NCBI RefSeq assembly: GCF_003595175.1
Contig: NZ_CP032419.1
Location: 3,596,001-3,660,000, forward strand
Source: Pseudomonas cavernae
GTDB taxonomy: Bacteria > Pseudomonadota > Gammaproteobacteria > Pseudomonadales > Pseudomonadaceae
Direction: 5' to 3'
DNA length: 64,000 bases
The position numbers and the translations under genes are program-made. Position 1 is the first letter of the stretch, and every line of letters starts with the position of its first letter. Below the pieces are notes generated by a model. That model was given only the letters and a program-made list of their open reading frames with translations, was not told the DNA's origin and ran no database searches. Below, piece after piece: positions 1-10,083 of the stretch.

Positions 1-225
1 GACGAAGCTCTTCTCATCGAAGTTCTTCGGGTCGACGGTGGCCGAGTGGATGTTGGTGAACACCTTGAACTCGTCGGCGCAGCGCACGTCGTAGCCGTAG
101 CTGGAGACCCCGTAGGAGATCAGCCGTTCGGCGCCTTCGGCGCGCACCTGGCGCTCGACGAAGGGCTCGATCATGCCGTGTTCCTGGGCCATGCGGCGAA
201 TCCATTTATCCGATTTGATGCTCAT
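1..225 (-). CDS. dcd: dCTP deaminase, N-terminal part (cut by window edge)
   Basis: The first 75 codons are visible; the rest lies beyond the left edge. The protein begins [13 protein letters not shown] and continues through PFVERQV and [13 protein letters not shown], the conserved N-terminal block of Dcd. The family deaminates dCTP to dUTP in the cytoplasm to feed dTMP synthesis. The ATG (225-223) is the first Met of the conserved block. It lies downstream of apbC on the same strand with about a 150-bp gap, the arrangement I recall from other pseudomonads. The active-site residues are outside the window. Confidence 0.9.
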   Translation of the reverse strand, partial: MSIKSDKWIRRMAQEHGMIEPFVERQVRAEGAERLISYGVSSYGYDVRCADEFKVFTNIHSATVDPKNFDEKSFV

Positions 226-372
226 GGCGGGCGTCGTCCTGAATGGCGATTGGTGAAAAAGTGAGCGCGCATCTTACCGGGAGGCAAAGCGCGGTTCAAA
301 GGCCGTCGTCGGCAGGACTCGCGCCTTGGCGATTTTGCAGGAGCCGGCAGGCCGGCTCCTGCACAACCGACC

Positions 373-1467
373 TCAATCGTCGGAGATGACGATATTCGGC
401 ATCGCCGCCGCAGTCTGTTCGCTCAGGGCGATGCGCGCGCCGACGCAGCGAGCGGCCTGCTGGTAGAGCATGGCGATCTGGCTTTGCGGGTCGGCCACGG
501 TGGTCGGCGTGCCGCCGTCGGACTGGATGCGGATGGCCATCGACAACGGCAGCGAGGCCAGCAACTCGACGCCGTACTGCGCCGCCAGCTTCTCGCCGCC
601 GCCCTCGCCGAACAGATGTTCGGCATGCCCGCAATTCGAGCAGATGTGCACGGCCATGTTCTCCACCACGCCGAGCACCGGGATATTGACCTTGCGGAAC
701 ATCTCCACGCCCTTCTTGGCGTCCAGCAGGGCCAGATCCTGCGGCGTGGTGACGATCACCGCGCCGGCCACCGGCACCTTCTGCGCCAGGGTCAGCTGGA
801 TATCACCGGTGCCCGGCGGCATATCGACGACGAGATAGTCGAGGTCGCCCCAGGCGGTCTGGGTGATCAGCTGCAGCAGCGCGCCGGACACCATCGGCCC
901 GCGCCAGACCATCGGCGTGTTGTCGTCGGTGAGAAAGGCCATGGACATGACTTCCACTCCATGCGCCTTGAGCGGCACGAACCACTTCTGATCCTTGACC
1001 AGCGGCCGGGTACCCTCGGGGATACCGAACATGATGCCCTGGCTGGGGCCGTAGATATCGGCATCGAGGATGCCGACCTTGGCGCCCTCGCGCGCCAGGG
1101 CCAGGGCCAGGTTGGCGGCGGTGGTGGACTTGCCCACGCCGCCCTTGCCGGAGGCCACGGCGATCACGTTCTTGACGTTGGCCAGCGCCGGCACCTGGGC
1201 TTGGGCCTTGTGCGCGGCGATCTCGCAGTCGATCTCGACCTTGGCCTGGCTGACACCGTCGAGGTTCTCCAGGGCCATCTGCAGCATCTGCGCCCAGCCA
1301 CTCTTGAACAGGCCGGCGGCGTAGCCCAGCTGCAGGCGCACGCTGACGCGCTCGCCCTGGATGTCGATCTCACGCACGCAGCCGGCGCTGACTGGGTCTT
1401 GATTGAGATGGGGGTCGGTGAACTGGCGCAGGCAGGATTCAACCGCTTCGCGGGTGATAGAGCTCAT
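373..1467 (-). CDS. apbC: Iron-sulfur cluster carrier ATPase Mrp/ApbC
   Basis: A 364-residue P-loop ATPase that binds and transfers Fe-S clusters to apoproteins in the cytoplasm. Residues 1-85 form an N-terminal MIP18/DUF59-like domain (REAVESCLRQFTDPHLN). The deviant Walker A motif ASGKGGVGKSTTAANLA follows near residue 105, with DADIYGPSQ and VVDMPPGTGD switch motifs after it. The CxxC motif CSNCGH near residue 280 would bind the bridging cluster. Length and domain order are normal for the family. It is divergent from metG, with a palindromic repeat in the gap. Confidence 0.95.
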   Translation of the reverse strand: MSSITREAVESCLRQFTDPHLNQDPVSAGCVREIDIQGERVSVRLQLGYAAGLFKSGWAQMLQMALENLDGVSQAKVEIDCEIAAHKAQAQVPALANVKNVIAVASGKGGVGKSTTAANLALALAREGAKVGILDADIYGPSQGIMFGIPEGTRPLVKDQKWFVPLKAHGVEVMSMAFLTDDNTPMVWRGPMVSGALLQLITQTAWGDLDYLVVDMPPGTGDIQLTLAQKVPVAGAVIVTTPQDLALLDAKKGVEMFRKVNIPVLGVVENMAVHICSNCGHAEHLFGEGGGEKLAAQYGVELLASLPLSMAIRIQSDGGTPTTVADPQSQIAMLYQQAARCVGARIALSEQTAAAMPNIVISDD

Positions 1468-1533
1468 GGGGCAACTCCGAAAGGCTGAGCAAAACAGCCG
1501 GGAATGATAACAGCAGCCGCAAGCCGGCTTTTC

Positions 1534-1588
1534 GTAGGAGCGAATTTATTCGCGATGTGCTCCCTATCGCGAATGAATTCGCTCCTAC
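1534..1588. repeat. REP-like palindrome, GTAGGAGCGAAT family
   Basis: A long imperfect hairpin begins GTAGGAGCGAATTTATTCGC and ends with the matching arm GCGAATGAATTCGCTCCTAC, with a loop of about 9 bases. Similar copies lie at 55081-55151 and 62278-62347. It resembles the short palindromic repeats common between Pseudomonas genes. It sits in the apbC/metG divergent region. Confidence 0.85.
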
Positions 1589-1678
1589 AGGGTTCTGACA
1601 CGGCGTCACGGGTGAAAAAAAACGACTGCGCCTATATAGTTGCCGACTTCCCTCGAAATACCAGTGCAGCCGATCACC

Positions 1679-3721
1679 ATGTCCGAAGCCCGCAAGATTC
1701 TCGTCACCAGCGCCCTGCCCTATGCCAACGGTTCGATCCACCTCGGCCACATGCTCGAGTACATCCAGACCGACATGTGGGTGCGTTTCCAGAAGCTGCG
1801 CGGCAACCAGTGCGTGTATGTGTGCGCCGACGACGCCCACGGTTCGGCGATCATGCTGCGGGCCGAGAAGGAAGGCATCAGCGCCGAACAGTTGATCGCC
1901 AACGTCAAAGCCGAGCACACCGCCGACTTCGCCGACTTCCTGGTCGACTTCGACAACTACCACTCCACCCACGCGGAAGAGAACCGCGAGCTGTCGAGCG
2001 CCATCTACCTGAAGCTGCGCGACGCCGGGCACATTGCCACCCGCGCGGTGACCCAGTACTTCGACCCGGAAAAGGGCATGTTCCTCGCCGACCGTTTCAT
2101 CAAGGGCACCTGCCCGAAATGCGCGGCCGAGGACCAGTACGGCGACAACTGCGAGAAATGCGGCGCCACCTACGAGCCGACCGAGTTGAAGAACCCGCGC
2201 TCGGCCATCTCCGGCGCCGTGCCGGTGCTCAAGGAGTCCAAGCATTTCTTCTTCAAGCTGCCGGACTTCGAGGCCATGCTGAAAAGCTGGACGCGCAGCG
2301 GCACCCTGCAAGACGCGGTAGCCAACAAGATCGCCGAATGGCTGGATGGCGGCCTGCAAGAGTGGGACATCAGCCGCGATGCGCCGTACTTCGGCTTCGA
2401 GATTCCCGACGAACCGGGCAAGTACTTCTACGTCTGGCTGGACGCGCCAATCGGCTACATGGCCAGTTTCAAGAACCTCTGCGCCAAGCGCCCGGAGCTG
2501 GACTTCGATGCCTTCTGGGCCAAGGACTCGACGGCCGAGCTGTACCACTTCATCGGCAAGGACATCGTCAACTTCCACGCCCTGTTCTGGCCGGCGATGC
2601 TCGAAGGCGCCGGTTTCCGCAAGCCGAGCGGCGTCAACGTGCACGGCTACCTCACGGTCAACGGCCAGAAGATGTCCAAATCACGCGGCACCTTCATCAA
2701 GGCACGCACCTATCTGGATCACCTGAATCCGGAATACCTGCGCTACTACTACGCCGCCAAGCTCGGCCGTGGCGTCGACGACCTCGACCTCAACCTCGAA
2801 GACTTCGTGCAGAAGGTCAACTCCGACCTGGTCGGCAAGGTGGTCAACATCGCCAGCCGCTGCGCCGGCTTCATCCACAAGGGCAACGCCGGCGTGCTGG
2901 TCGCCGGCAACGCCGCGCCGGAACTGACCGAGGCCTTCCAGGCCGCCGCGCCGAGCATCGCCGAGGCCTACGAGGCCCGCGATTTCTCCCGCGCCATGCG
3001 CGAGGTCATGGCGCTGGCCGACCGCGCCAATGCCTGGATCGCCGACAAGGCGCCCTGGGTCCTGGCCAAGCAGGACGGCAAGCAGGCTGAAGTGCAGGCC
3101 GTGTGCGCCCTGGGCGTGAACCTGTTCCGCCAACTGGTGATCCTCCTCAAGCCGGTGCTGCCGAATCTGGCCAGCGCCGCCGAGGCCTTCCTGAATGTCG
3201 CGCCGCTGACTTGGGACGACCACCAGAGCCTGCTGGCCAACCACCAGCTGAATCCGTTCAATCCGCTGCTGACCCGTATCGAGCCCGCGAAAATCGAAGC
3301 CATGATCGAAGCCTCCAAGGAAGACCTCGCCGCCACCGAAGCCAGCAACCCGCCGCAAGGCAACGGAGAACTGAGCAAGGAGCCGCTGGCCGCGGAAATC
3401 GCCTTTGACACCTTCGCCGCGGTCGACCTGCGCATCGCCCTGATCGAGAAAGCCGAGTTCGTCGAAGGCGCCGACAAGCTGCTGCGCCTGACCCTGGATA
3501 TCGGCGACGCCAAACGCAACGTGTTCTCCGGGATCAAGAGCGCCTACCCGGACCCGAGCAAACTGGAAGGCCGCTTGACCCTGTACGTGGCCAACCTGGC
3601 CGCGCGCAAGATGAAGTTCGGCGTCTCCGAAGGCATGGTCCTGGCCGCCGGCCCCGGCGGCGAAGACATCTACCTGCTCAGCCCGGACAACGGCGCCAAG
3701 CCCGGCCAGCGGGTCAAGTAA
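1679..3721 (+). CDS. metG: Methionyl-tRNA synthetase
   Basis: A 680-residue class I aminoacyl-tRNA synthetase that charges tRNA-Met. The HIGH-type motif HLGH lies near residue 22, a zinc knuckle CPKC...CEKC near 145-162, and the KMSKS loop ([12 protein letters not shown]) near 335. A C-terminal tRNA-binding/dimerisation domain starts near 575 ([19 protein letters not shown]). I chose the ATG at 1679, giving [18 protein letters not shown], the usual N-terminus; an in-frame ATG at 1640 would add 13 non-conserved residues. Confidence 0.97.
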   Translation: MSEARKILVTSALPYANGSIHLGHMLEYIQTDMWVRFQKLRGNQCVYVCADDAHGSAIMLRAEKEGISAEQLIANVKAEHTADFADFLVDFDNYHSTHAEENRELSSAIYLKLRDAGHIATRAVTQYFDPEKGMFLADRFIKGTCPKCAAEDQYGDNCEKCGATYEPTELKNPRSAISGAVPVLKESKHFFFKLPDFEAMLKSWTRSGTLQDAVANKIAEWLDGGLQEWDISRDAPYFGFEIPDEPGKYFYVWLDAPIGYMASFKNLCAKRPELDFDAFWAKDSTAELYHFIGKDIVNFHALFWPAMLEGAGFRKPSGVNVHGYLTVNGQKMSKSRGTFIKARTYLDHLNPEYLRYYYAAKLGRGVDDLDLNLEDFVQKVNSDLVGKVVNIASRCAGFIHKGNAGVLVAGNAAPELTEAFQAAAPSIAEAYEARDFSRAMREVMALADRANAWIADKAPWVLAKQDGKQAEVQAVCALGVNLFRQLVILLKPVLPNLASAAEAFLNVAPLTWDDHQSLLANHQLNPFNPLLTRIEPAKIEAMIEASKEDLAATEASNPPQGNGELSKEPLAAEIAFDTFAAVDLRIALIEKAEFVEGADKLLRLTLDIGDAKRNVFSGIKSAYPDPSKLEGRLTLYVANLAARKMKFGVSEGMVLAAGPGGEDIYLLSPDNGAKPGQRVK

Positions 3722-3824
3722 GCGCGGCGGGCATGGCCCCCGCCGTGCCTGCGCTAACCTTGAAGCAGAGCGCCGGATAATACCGCGCAAGCCCGCAAAG
3801 GCTTCGCGGCGCCTGGCGCCCGAC

Positions 3825-3853
3825 TTGTTTGCCCTGGCGGCCTTTTCGATAAT
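3825..3853 (+). promoter_or_regulatory. Sigma70-type promoter for the rnf operon
   Basis: TTGTTT (3825-3830) and GATAAT (3848-3853) are separated by exactly 17 bases, 54 bases before rnfA. Only the sequence match and its position support this. Confidence 0.55.
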
Positions 3854-3906
3854 GGGCCGCCTGTTCCCTTGCTCTTTACTGCCGGCCCACGACGGATGCG
3901 CAACCC

Positions 3907-4491
3907 ATGACTGAATTCGCCCTGATCCTGGTCAGCGCCATCCTGGTCAACAACTTCGTGTTGGTGCAGTTCCTCGGCCTCTGTCCGTTCATGGGCGTGT
4001 CACGCAAGATCGAGACCGCCATCGGCCTGGCGCTGGCCACCACCTTCGTCCTCACCCTCGCGGCGATGTGCAGCTATCTGCTGCAGCAGTACGTGTTGAA
4101 GCCGCTGGACCTGGAGTTCCTGCGCACCATCGGCTTCATCCTGGTGATCGCCGTGGTGGTGCAGTTCACCGAGATGGTGGTGAACAAGACCAGCCCGCTG
4201 CTCTACCGCGTGCTTGGCATCTTCCTGCCGCTGATCACCACCAACTGCATCGTGCTCGGCGTCGCCCTGCTGAATGCCAACCAGAGCGAACTCGGCTTTC
4301 TCGGCGCCACGACCCGCGGCTTCGCCGCTGGCCTGGGCTTCTCCCTGGTGCTGGTGCTGTTCGCCGCCCTGCGCGAGCGCATCGCCATCGCCGACGTGCC
4401 GAAACCCTTCCAGGGCGCGGCGATCGGCATGATCACCGCCGGCCTGATGTCGCTGGCGTTCATGGGCTTCACCGGTCTGGTCAAGCCATGA
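3907..4491 (+). CDS. rnfA: Ion-translocating oxidoreductase subunit RnfA
   Basis: A 194-residue inner-membrane protein with about six hydrophobic segments. It begins [16 protein letters not shown] and contains [11 protein letters not shown] and the [13 protein letters not shown] segment seen in RnfA/RnfE and NqrE/NqrD. In the Rnf complex, RnfA and RnfE form the membrane core that couples electron flow between ferredoxin and NAD to ion movement. It is the first gene of the operon, and its TGA overlaps the ATG of rnfB. Confidence 0.96.
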   Translation: MTEFALILVSAILVNNFVLVQFLGLCPFMGVSRKIETAIGLALATTFVLTLAAMCSYLLQQYVLKPLDLEFLRTIGFILVIAVVVQFTEMVVNKTSPLLYRVLGIFLPLITTNCIVLGVALLNANQSELGFLGATTRGFAAGLGFSLVLVLFAALRERIAIADVPKPFQGAAIGMITAGLMSLAFMGFTGLVKP

Positions 4492-5063
4492 GCCTGATCC
4501 TCAGCGCCATCCTCGCGCTGCTGGTGCTGTGCCTGGTGTGCGGCGCGATCCTCGGCTACGCCGCGGTACGCTTCAAGGTCGAAGGCAACCCGATCGCCGA
4601 ACAGGTCAACGCCCTGCTGCCGCAGACTCAGTGTGGCCAGTGCGGCTACCCCGGCTGCAAGCCCTATTCCGAGGCGATCGCCGCCGGCGACAAGATCAAC
4701 AAGTGCCCGCCCGGTGGCGAAGCGACCATCGCCGCCCTGGCCGCGCTGCTGGATGTCGAGCCCGAACCGCTGGATGCGGCCGAAGGCGCGTTGCCGCAAC
4801 GGGTCGCCTATATCCGCGAGGCCGAATGCATCGGCTGCACCAAGTGCCTCCAGGCCTGCCCGGTGGATGCCATAGTCGGCGCCGCGCGGCAGATGCATAC
4901 GGTGATCGTCAGCGAATGCACCGGCTGCGACCTGTGCGTCGAGCCCTGTCCGGTGGACTGCATCGACATGCTGGTGGTCGGCAGCAACCTGCACAACTGG
5001 AAGTGGGAACTGCCGCTGCCGTCCGCACGCCTGATCGCCACAGACCGGGAGCAAGCGGCATGA
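4488..5063 (+). CDS. rnfB: Rnf electron transport ferredoxin subunit RnfB
   Basis: A 191-residue protein with one N-terminal membrane helix ([17 protein letters not shown]). A four-cysteine cluster domain follows ([14 protein letters not shown]...KCPPGG), then two 4Fe-4S ferredoxin motifs, [12 protein letters not shown] and [12 protein letters not shown]. It carries electrons within the Rnf complex on the cytoplasmic side. Its start ATGA overlaps rnfA and its stop overlaps rnfC, so translational coupling is likely. Confidence 0.96.
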   Translation: MSLILSAILALLVLCLVCGAILGYAAVRFKVEGNPIAEQVNALLPQTQCGQCGYPGCKPYSEAIAAGDKINKCPPGGEATIAALAALLDVEPEPLDAAEGALPQRVAYIREAECIGCTKCLQACPVDAIVGAARQMHTVIVSECTGCDLCVEPCPVDCIDMLVVGSNLHNWKWELPLPSARLIATDREQAA

Positions 5064-7342
5064 CGGCCCAGCAGTTGTGGGAGATGCCCGGCGGCATCCA
5101 TCCGCCGGACAACAAGCGCCAGTCCACCGCCTTGCCGATCCAGCCGGCGCCGCTGCCCAAGCGCCTGATCCTGCCGCTCAATCAGCACATCGGCGCGCCG
5201 GCCGAGCCACTCGTGCGGGTCGGCGAACGGGTGCTCAAGGGCCAGCTGATCGCCGTCGCCAGCGGCCTCGTCAGCGCGCCGCTGCATGCGCCGACCTCCG
5301 GCACCGTCAGCTTTATCGGCCTACAGCCCTACCCGCACGTCTCCGGCCTGCCGGCGCCGGCCATCGTCATCGACAGCGATGGCCAGGATGAGTGGTGCGA
5401 ACTGGCCCCCTGCGCCGATTATCGCCAGCTGCAGCCGGCGACGCTGCTGGAGAAGATCCGCCAGGCCGGCATCAGCGGTCTCGGCGGCGCCGGCTTCCCC
5501 ACCGAGGCCAAACTGCGCGCGCGGCCGGCGGAGAAGATCAGCACCCTGGTGATCAACGGCGCCGAGTGTGAGCCCTACATCAGCGCCGACGACATGCTGA
5601 TGCGCGAGTTCGCCGCCGAGTTGGTCAGCGGCATCGACATCCTCTCCCACCTGCTGCAACCCGAACAGGTGCTGATCGGCATCGAGGACAACAAGCCCGA
5701 GGCCAGCGCCGCTATACGCGCCGCGCTGGGCGAGCGGCCCTACCAACTGCGCGAGTTCCCGACCCGCTACCCATCCGGCGGCGAAAAGCAGCTGATCCAG
5801 ATCCTCACCGGCGCCGAGGTGCCGAGCGGCGGCCTGCCGGCGGACATCGGCATGCTCTGCCTGAACGTCGGCACCTGTGTCGCCATCCACAACGCTGTGG
5901 TGCTCGACCAGCCGCTGATTTCGCGCATCGTCACCCTCACCGGCGCGGCGCTGGGCCGGCCGATGAACGTCAACGCCCTGCTCGGTACCCCGGTCGGCGA
6001 GCTGCTGGCCTTTGCCGGTCTGCAACCGGACAAGCTCGAACGCCTGCTGATGGGCGGGCCGATGATGGGCTTCACCCTGCCGTCCATGGACGTGCCGCTG
6101 ATCAAGACCAGCAACTGCCTGCTGGCCGGTAGCCGCGAAGAACTGCCCGCGCCATCGCCGTCCATGGCCTGCATCCGTTGCGGCGACTGCGCCGAGGTCT
6201 GCCCGGCCAGCCTGCTGCCGCAGCAGTTGCACTTCTTCGCCCTCGGCCAGGAGCACGAGCAGCTCAAGGCCCACCACCTGTTCGACTGCATCGAGTGCGG
6301 CGCCTGCGCCTATGTCTGCCCATCGAGCATTCCGCTGGTGCAGTACTACCGCGCCGCCAAGGCGGACATCCGCGAGCAGGAGCACAAGCAGCTGAAGGCC
6401 GAGCAAGCGCGCCAGCGCTTCGAACAGCGCCAGGAGCGCCTGCGCCGCGACGAGCAGCGCCGCGACGCCGAACGCCAGGCGCGCCTGGAAAAGGCCGAGC
6501 GGGCTCGCGCCCATGCCGAGCAGAACGCCGCCGCGCCGCCAGCCGACAACGCCATCGCCCGCGTGCAGGCGCAAAAGGCCGGCACGCTCAGCGACGAGCA
6601 AAAGCGCCTGAAGATCGCCGCCAGCATGGCCCAGGTCACCCTGAAGAAGGCCGAGAAGCAGCTGGCCGCCCACGCCACGGCGGAATTGCAGGCCCAGGTC
6701 GACGAACTGCGCCAGGCCGCCGCCGCCGCGCAACAGGCCCTCGACGCGGCCCTAGCCGCCGGCACGACCGCAGCCGACGTCGCGCCGGCCGTGGATGAGG
6801 CCGCGCGAAAAAGAGCCCAGATCCAGGCCGCCATGCTCCGCGCCCAGCTGAAGAAAACCGAAGCCGCCGCTGGCGATACTCCCAGCGCCGAACAACAGGC
6901 CGAACTGGAGCGTCTGCGCGCGGAACTGGCCAGCGCCGAACAGCGGCTGGCAGCCAGCGAAACCGCTCCAACCCCGGTACCAGCCGACGATGGGGCCTTG
7001 AAACGGGCGAAGATCGACCTGGCAATGAAGCGCGCCGAACTGAAGAAAGCCGAGCAAGCCGGCGCGACGGGTGATGAGTTGCAAGCCCTACAAGCCTCGC
7101 TGAGCGCCGCCGAACAGGCGCTGCACGCCGCCGAGGATGCCTCCGGCAAGCCCGTGCCGCAGTTGGTGCGCACCGATAAACGCCCGGTGGACGAAGCCAG
7201 CCGTGCGCTGAAAACCGAACTGGCCTTCGCCCGCGCCGACCTGCGCAAGCTCGAGCACGAACAGGCCGGCGCCGAGGTGCTGCAAGCCGCCCGCGCGCGG
7301 CTGGCGGAGGCCGAACGCAAGTTGCAGGAACACGACGGATAA
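5060..7342 (+). CDS. rnfC: Rnf subunit RnfC with a long repetitive C-terminal tail
   Basis: A 760-residue RnfC. The start [19 protein letters not shown] overlaps the rnfB stop. Residues 1-440 form the NADH/FMN-binding Nqo1-like part ([22 protein letters not shown]). Two ferredoxin motifs, [12 protein letters not shown] and [12 protein letters not shown], lie near 373-425. From about residue 430 it is a charged, Ala-rich coiled coil containing four diverged copies of a K/R-R-x-x-I/L ... LKKAE unit, starting near residues 514, 584, 648 and 714. Long tails of this sort occur in gammaproteobacterial RnfC, but their number varies. Confidence 0.95.
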   Translation: MTAQQLWEMPGGIHPPDNKRQSTALPIQPAPLPKRLILPLNQHIGAPAEPLVRVGERVLKGQLIAVASGLVSAPLHAPTSGTVSFIGLQPYPHVSGLPAPAIVIDSDGQDEWCELAPCADYRQLQPATLLEKIRQAGISGLGGAGFPTEAKLRARPAEKISTLVINGAECEPYISADDMLMREFAAELVSGIDILSHLLQPEQVLIGIEDNKPEASAAIRAALGERPYQLREFPTRYPSGGEKQLIQILTGAEVPSGGLPADIGMLCLNVGTCVAIHNAVVLDQPLISRIVTLTGAALGRPMNVNALLGTPVGELLAFAGLQPDKLERLLMGGPMMGFTLPSMDVPLIKTSNCLLAGSREELPAPSPSMACIRCGDCAEVCPASLLPQQLHFFALGQEHEQLKAHHLFDCIECGACAYVCPSSIPLVQYYRAAKADIREQEHKQLKAEQARQRFEQRQERLRRDEQRRDAERQARLEKAERARAHAEQNAAAPPADNAIARVQAQKAGTLSDEQKRLKIAASMAQVTLKKAEKQLAAHATAELQAQVDELRQAAAAAQQALDAALAAGTTAADVAPAVDEAARKRAQIQAAMLRAQLKKTEAAAGDTPSAEQQAELERLRAELASAEQRLAASETAPTPVPADDGALKRAKIDLAMKRAELKKAEQAGATGDELQALQASLSAAEQALHAAEDASGKPVPQLVRTDKRPVDEASRALKTELAFARADLRKLEHEQAGAEVLQAARARLAEAERKLQEHDG

Positions 7343-7372
7343 CTCCCCTCTCCCATGAATGGGAGAGGGAGT
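7343..7372. repeat. Short CTCTCCC/GGGAGAG hairpin
   Basis: CTCTCCCATgaATGGGAGAG just after the rnfC stop and before rnfD. The same motif recurs at 32648-32695, 38606-38631, 42080-42117, 42167-42207 and 55340-55372. It lies inside the operon, so it would be part of the transcript. Confidence 0.7.
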
Positions 7373-7431
7373 ACAACAACCCAGCTGGCCGGGCGACATA
7401 GATCGCCCCCAGCAGACGAACCGGAGCCCCC

Positions 7432-8463
7432 ATGGCCCTGCCCCGCATCACCTCGCCCCATGCCAAGGGCGGCAACCGCACCCAGGGCGTCATGCTCCAG
7501 GTGCTGCTCGCCACCCTGCCGGGTGTGCTGGCGCTGACCTGGCTGTACGGCTTCGGCACGCTGATCAACCTGCTGTGGGCCAGCGCGGTGGCGCTCGGCT
7601 GCGAGGCTGCGGTCCTGGCCGCGCGCAGGCGCCCGATACAGTTCTTCCTCAAGGACGGCAGCGCCCTGGTCACCGCCGTGCTGCTGGCCCTGGCCCTGCC
7701 GCCCTATGCGCCCTGGTGGCTGACGCTGATCGCCACCGGCTTCGCCATCCTGTTCGGCAAGCAGCTGTACGGCGGCCTCGGACAGAACCCGTTCAACCCG
7801 GCGATGATCGGCTATGCGGTGGTGCTGATTTCCTTCCCGCTGGTCATGACCAGTTGGCCGGCGCCGCACAGCGTCGGCCTGCTGGAAGCGCTGCAACGCA
7901 TCCTCGGCCTCGCCAGCCTGCCCGACGGCTGGAGCCAGGCCACCGCCCTGGACGTACTGAAGACCAACCAGAGCCTGACCCTCGAGGAACTACGCGCCCG
8001 CTATCCCGGCTTCGGCGGTGCCGGCGGCCAGGCGGTGGGCTGGGTCAACCTGGCCTTCCTGGCTGGCGGCCTGTACCTGCTGTACAAGCGCCTGTTCAGC
8101 TGGCACGCACCGGTCGGCATGCTCGCCGCCCTGGCGCTGATGAGCCTGGTGTTCTGGAACGGCAGCGGCTCGGACTCCAATGGCTCGCCGCTGTTCCACC
8201 TGTTCAGCGGCGCGACCATGCTCGGCGCCTTCTTCATCGTCACCGACCCGGTCAGCGGCGCCACCAGCAACCGCGGCCGGCTGATCTTCGGCGCCGGGGT
8301 CGGCATCATCGTCTACATCATCCGCACCTGGGGCGGCTACCCGGATGGCATGGCCTTCGGCGTGCTGCTGATGAACCTGGCGGCACCGACCATCGACTAC
8401 TACAGCCGCCCGCGCACCTACGGCCACCGCAAGGCCGAGCGCGGCTTCAAGATCGGAGAGTGA
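7432..8463 (+). CDS. rnfD: Rnf subunit RnfD (FMN-binding membrane protein)
   Basis: A 343-residue polytopic membrane protein of the RnfD/NqrB type. It starts MALPRITSPHAKGG, has about eight to ten hydrophobic segments, and carries the flavinylation motif DPVSGATSNRGR near residue 265, in which the Thr of SGAT holds FMN through a phosphoester bond. NPFNPAMIGYAVVLI is another family block. It follows rnfC by 89 bp and precedes rnfG by 3 bp. Confidence 0.95.
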   Translation: MALPRITSPHAKGGNRTQGVMLQVLLATLPGVLALTWLYGFGTLINLLWASAVALGCEAAVLAARRRPIQFFLKDGSALVTAVLLALALPPYAPWWLTLIATGFAILFGKQLYGGLGQNPFNPAMIGYAVVLISFPLVMTSWPAPHSVGLLEALQRILGLASLPDGWSQATALDVLKTNQSLTLEELRARYPGFGGAGGQAVGWVNLAFLAGGLYLLYKRLFSWHAPVGMLAALALMSLVFWNGSGSDSNGSPLFHLFSGATMLGAFFIVTDPVSGATSNRGRLIFGAGVGIIVYIIRTWGGYPDGMAFGVLLMNLAAPTIDYYSRPRTYGHRKAERGFKIGE

Positions 8464-8466
8464 ACC

Positions 8467-9111
8467 GTGGCACTGCCGGAAATCAGTCGCTCGATGCTGA
8501 AGAACAGCCTGCTGCTCGGGCTGTTCGCCATCGTCACCGTGGGGCTGGTGGCGCTCACCCAGCAAGCCACCGCCAGCCGCATCCAAGCCGCCGAGCGCGA
8601 GGCCCAGGCACGCACCCTCGGCGAGATCCTCCCCGCCGGCAGCTACGACAACCAGCTGCTCGACAGCACGGTGGAAGTCTTCGCCCCGAAACTGCTGGGC
8701 AAGGCCAAACCGCTGCCGGCCTATGTCGCCCGCCTGAACGGCCGGCCCAGCGCGGTGATCCTCCAGGTCAGCGCGCCGGACGGCTACGGCGGTGCCATCC
8801 ACCTGCTGGTGGGCATCCAGGCCGATGGTCGGCTGGCCGGCGTGCGCGCGGTCAAACACAATGAAACCCCGGGCCTAGGCGATAAGATCGAGTTGAGCAA
8901 GAGCCCCTGGGTCCGCGAGTTCGAGGGCCGCTCGCTGCGCAATCCCGGCGACAGTGGCTGGGCGGTGAAGAAAGATCAGGGCCTATTCGACCAGTTCGCC
9001 GGCGCCACCATCACCCCGCGTGCGGTGGTCAAGGCCGTGCATCTGGCCCTGCAATATTTCGATGCGCACAAGGCCGAGCTGCTCGGCGCCGAGGAGAAGC
9101 CCAATGGTTAG
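8467..9111 (+). CDS. rnfG: Rnf subunit RnfG (covalent FMN)
   Basis: A 214-residue protein with an N-terminal signal-anchor ([16 protein letters not shown]) and a periplasmic FMN-binding domain. [11 protein letters not shown] and the flavinylation motif GATITPRAV near residue 182 identify RnfG/NqrC. The codon at 8467 is GTG, with ggagagtgaacc upstream. The stop TAG (9109-9111) uses T and A of the chromosome and the first G of the inserted element at 9111-9377, so the C-terminus may differ from the ancestral one. Confidence 0.93.
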   Translation: MALPEISRSMLKNSLLLGLFAIVTVGLVALTQQATASRIQAAEREAQARTLGEILPAGSYDNQLLDSTVEVFAPKLLGKAKPLPAYVARLNGRPSAVILQVSAPDGYGGAIHLLVGIQADGRLAGVRAVKHNETPGLGDKIELSKSPWVREFEGRSLRNPGDSGWAVKKDQGLFDQFAGATITPRAVVKAVHLALQYFDAHKAELLGAEEKPNG

Positions 9112-9377
9112 GGTGCGTTCTCAATTATTTCCCCGATTGCGTTGCTGCCTGCAAGCGGGCCAGGCAAGGCGCAGCCCGCAGGCAATGGTCGTTCCCTTGC
9201 CAAGGGCTGCAACACCGCATGGCCCGTTTGCAGGCGCAACCCGAAGGGCCGGGCCTGCTTTTGCGCAGCGCGGCGTTATTCGTCGTTCATTTGGAATAAC
9301 CAAACCTCACTCCTCATGCCTTGCTCTGCGCAAAAGCAGACTCCGGCGCAACGGAGGCAATAATTGAGAACGCACCC
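9111..9377. mobile_element. MITE-like element (copy 1) between rnfG and rnfE
   Basis: A 267-bp non-coding element with near-perfect terminal inverted repeats GGGTGCGTTCTCAATTATT / AATAATTGAGAACGCACCC, flanked on both sides by TA (9109-9110 and 9378-9379). A second copy in reverse orientation lies at 63598-63772. Copy 1 carries about 91 extra bases (roughly 9135-9225) that copy 2 lacks. The terminal repeats and TA flanks suggest mobilisation by a transposase in trans, perhaps of the IS630 or IS427-like IS5 type; that assignment is inference. It also provides the present start of rnfE. Confidence 0.85.
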
Positions 9378-10083
9378 TACCTACCGCGAGATCACCATCA
9401 ACGGCCTGTGGAAGAACAACCCCGGCCTGGTGCAGCTGCTCGGCCTCTGCCCGCTGCTCGGCACCAGCAATTCGATGGTCAACGCCCTCGGCCTGGGCCT
9501 GGCCACCACCCTGGTGCTGGCCTGTTCCAACGCCGCCGTGGCGCTGATCCGCAACGCCGTCAGCGACGCCGTGCGCCTGCCGATCTTCGTGATGATCATC
9601 GCCGCGCTGACCACCTGCATCGAGCTCTTGATGCGCGCCTACACCTACGAGCTGTACCAGATCCTCGGCATCTTCATCCCGCTGATCACCACCAACTGCA
9701 TCATCCTCGGCCGCGCCGAAGCCTTCGCGGCGAAGCACAATGTGCTGCAGGCCGGCTTCGACGGCCTGATGATGGGGGTGGGCTTCGGCCTGGTGCTGCT
9801 CGCCCTCGGTACCCTGCGCGAACTGTTCGGCACCGGCATGCTGCTCGGCAACATGCAGCTGCTGTTCGGCTCCATGGCCGCCGACTGGCAGATCAGCGTG
9901 TTCCCGCATTACCAGGGTTTTCTCCTGGCCATCCTGCCGCCCGGCGCCTTCCTGGTGTTGGGTCTGCTGATCGCCCTGAAGAACCGAATCGATGAAATGG
10001 TCGCCGCCCGCGCACCAGTGCCGCAGGACGACCAGACACCGGCACCGAGCCGCCGCGTGCGGGTAACCGGAGTGATTGAGTGA
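9364..10083 (+). CDS. rnfE: Rnf subunit RnfE, N-terminus rebuilt from a mobile element
   Basis: A 239-residue membrane protein of the RnfE/NqrD family ([38 protein letters not shown]). The frame is open upstream only to a TTG at 9364, which lies in the terminal repeat of the inserted element and is preceded at 6 bases by GGAGG, also inside the element. The product would begin [14 protein letters not shown]. Removing the element and one TA joins ATG (9104-9106) in frame as M-V-T-Y-R-E-I, close to the usual RnfE N-terminus. The complex probably still forms, but translation now depends on element sequence. The stop overlaps nth. Confidence 0.9.
   Translation: MRTHPTYREITINGLWKNNPGLVQLLGLCPLLGTSNSMVNALGLGLATTLVLACSNAAVALIRNAVSDAVRLPIFVMIIAALTTCIELLMRAYTYELYQILGIFIPLITTNCIILGRAEAFAAKHNVLQAGFDGLMMGVGFGLVLLALGTLRELFGTGMLLGNMQLLFGSMAADWQISVFPHYQGFLLAILPPGAFLVLGLLIALKNRIDEMVAARAPVPQDDQTPAPSRRVRVTGVIE

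Noticed and set aside
4529..5059. Open frame that extends rnfC about 177 codons upstream through rnfB
   Set aside because: It lies in another frame of rnfB, which has intact ferredoxin motifs. The RnfC N-terminus [12 protein letters not shown] begins at 5060.
9104..9106. ATG at the rnfG end as the present rnfE start
   Set aside because: The inserted element puts it out of reach. It is only the probable ancestral start.
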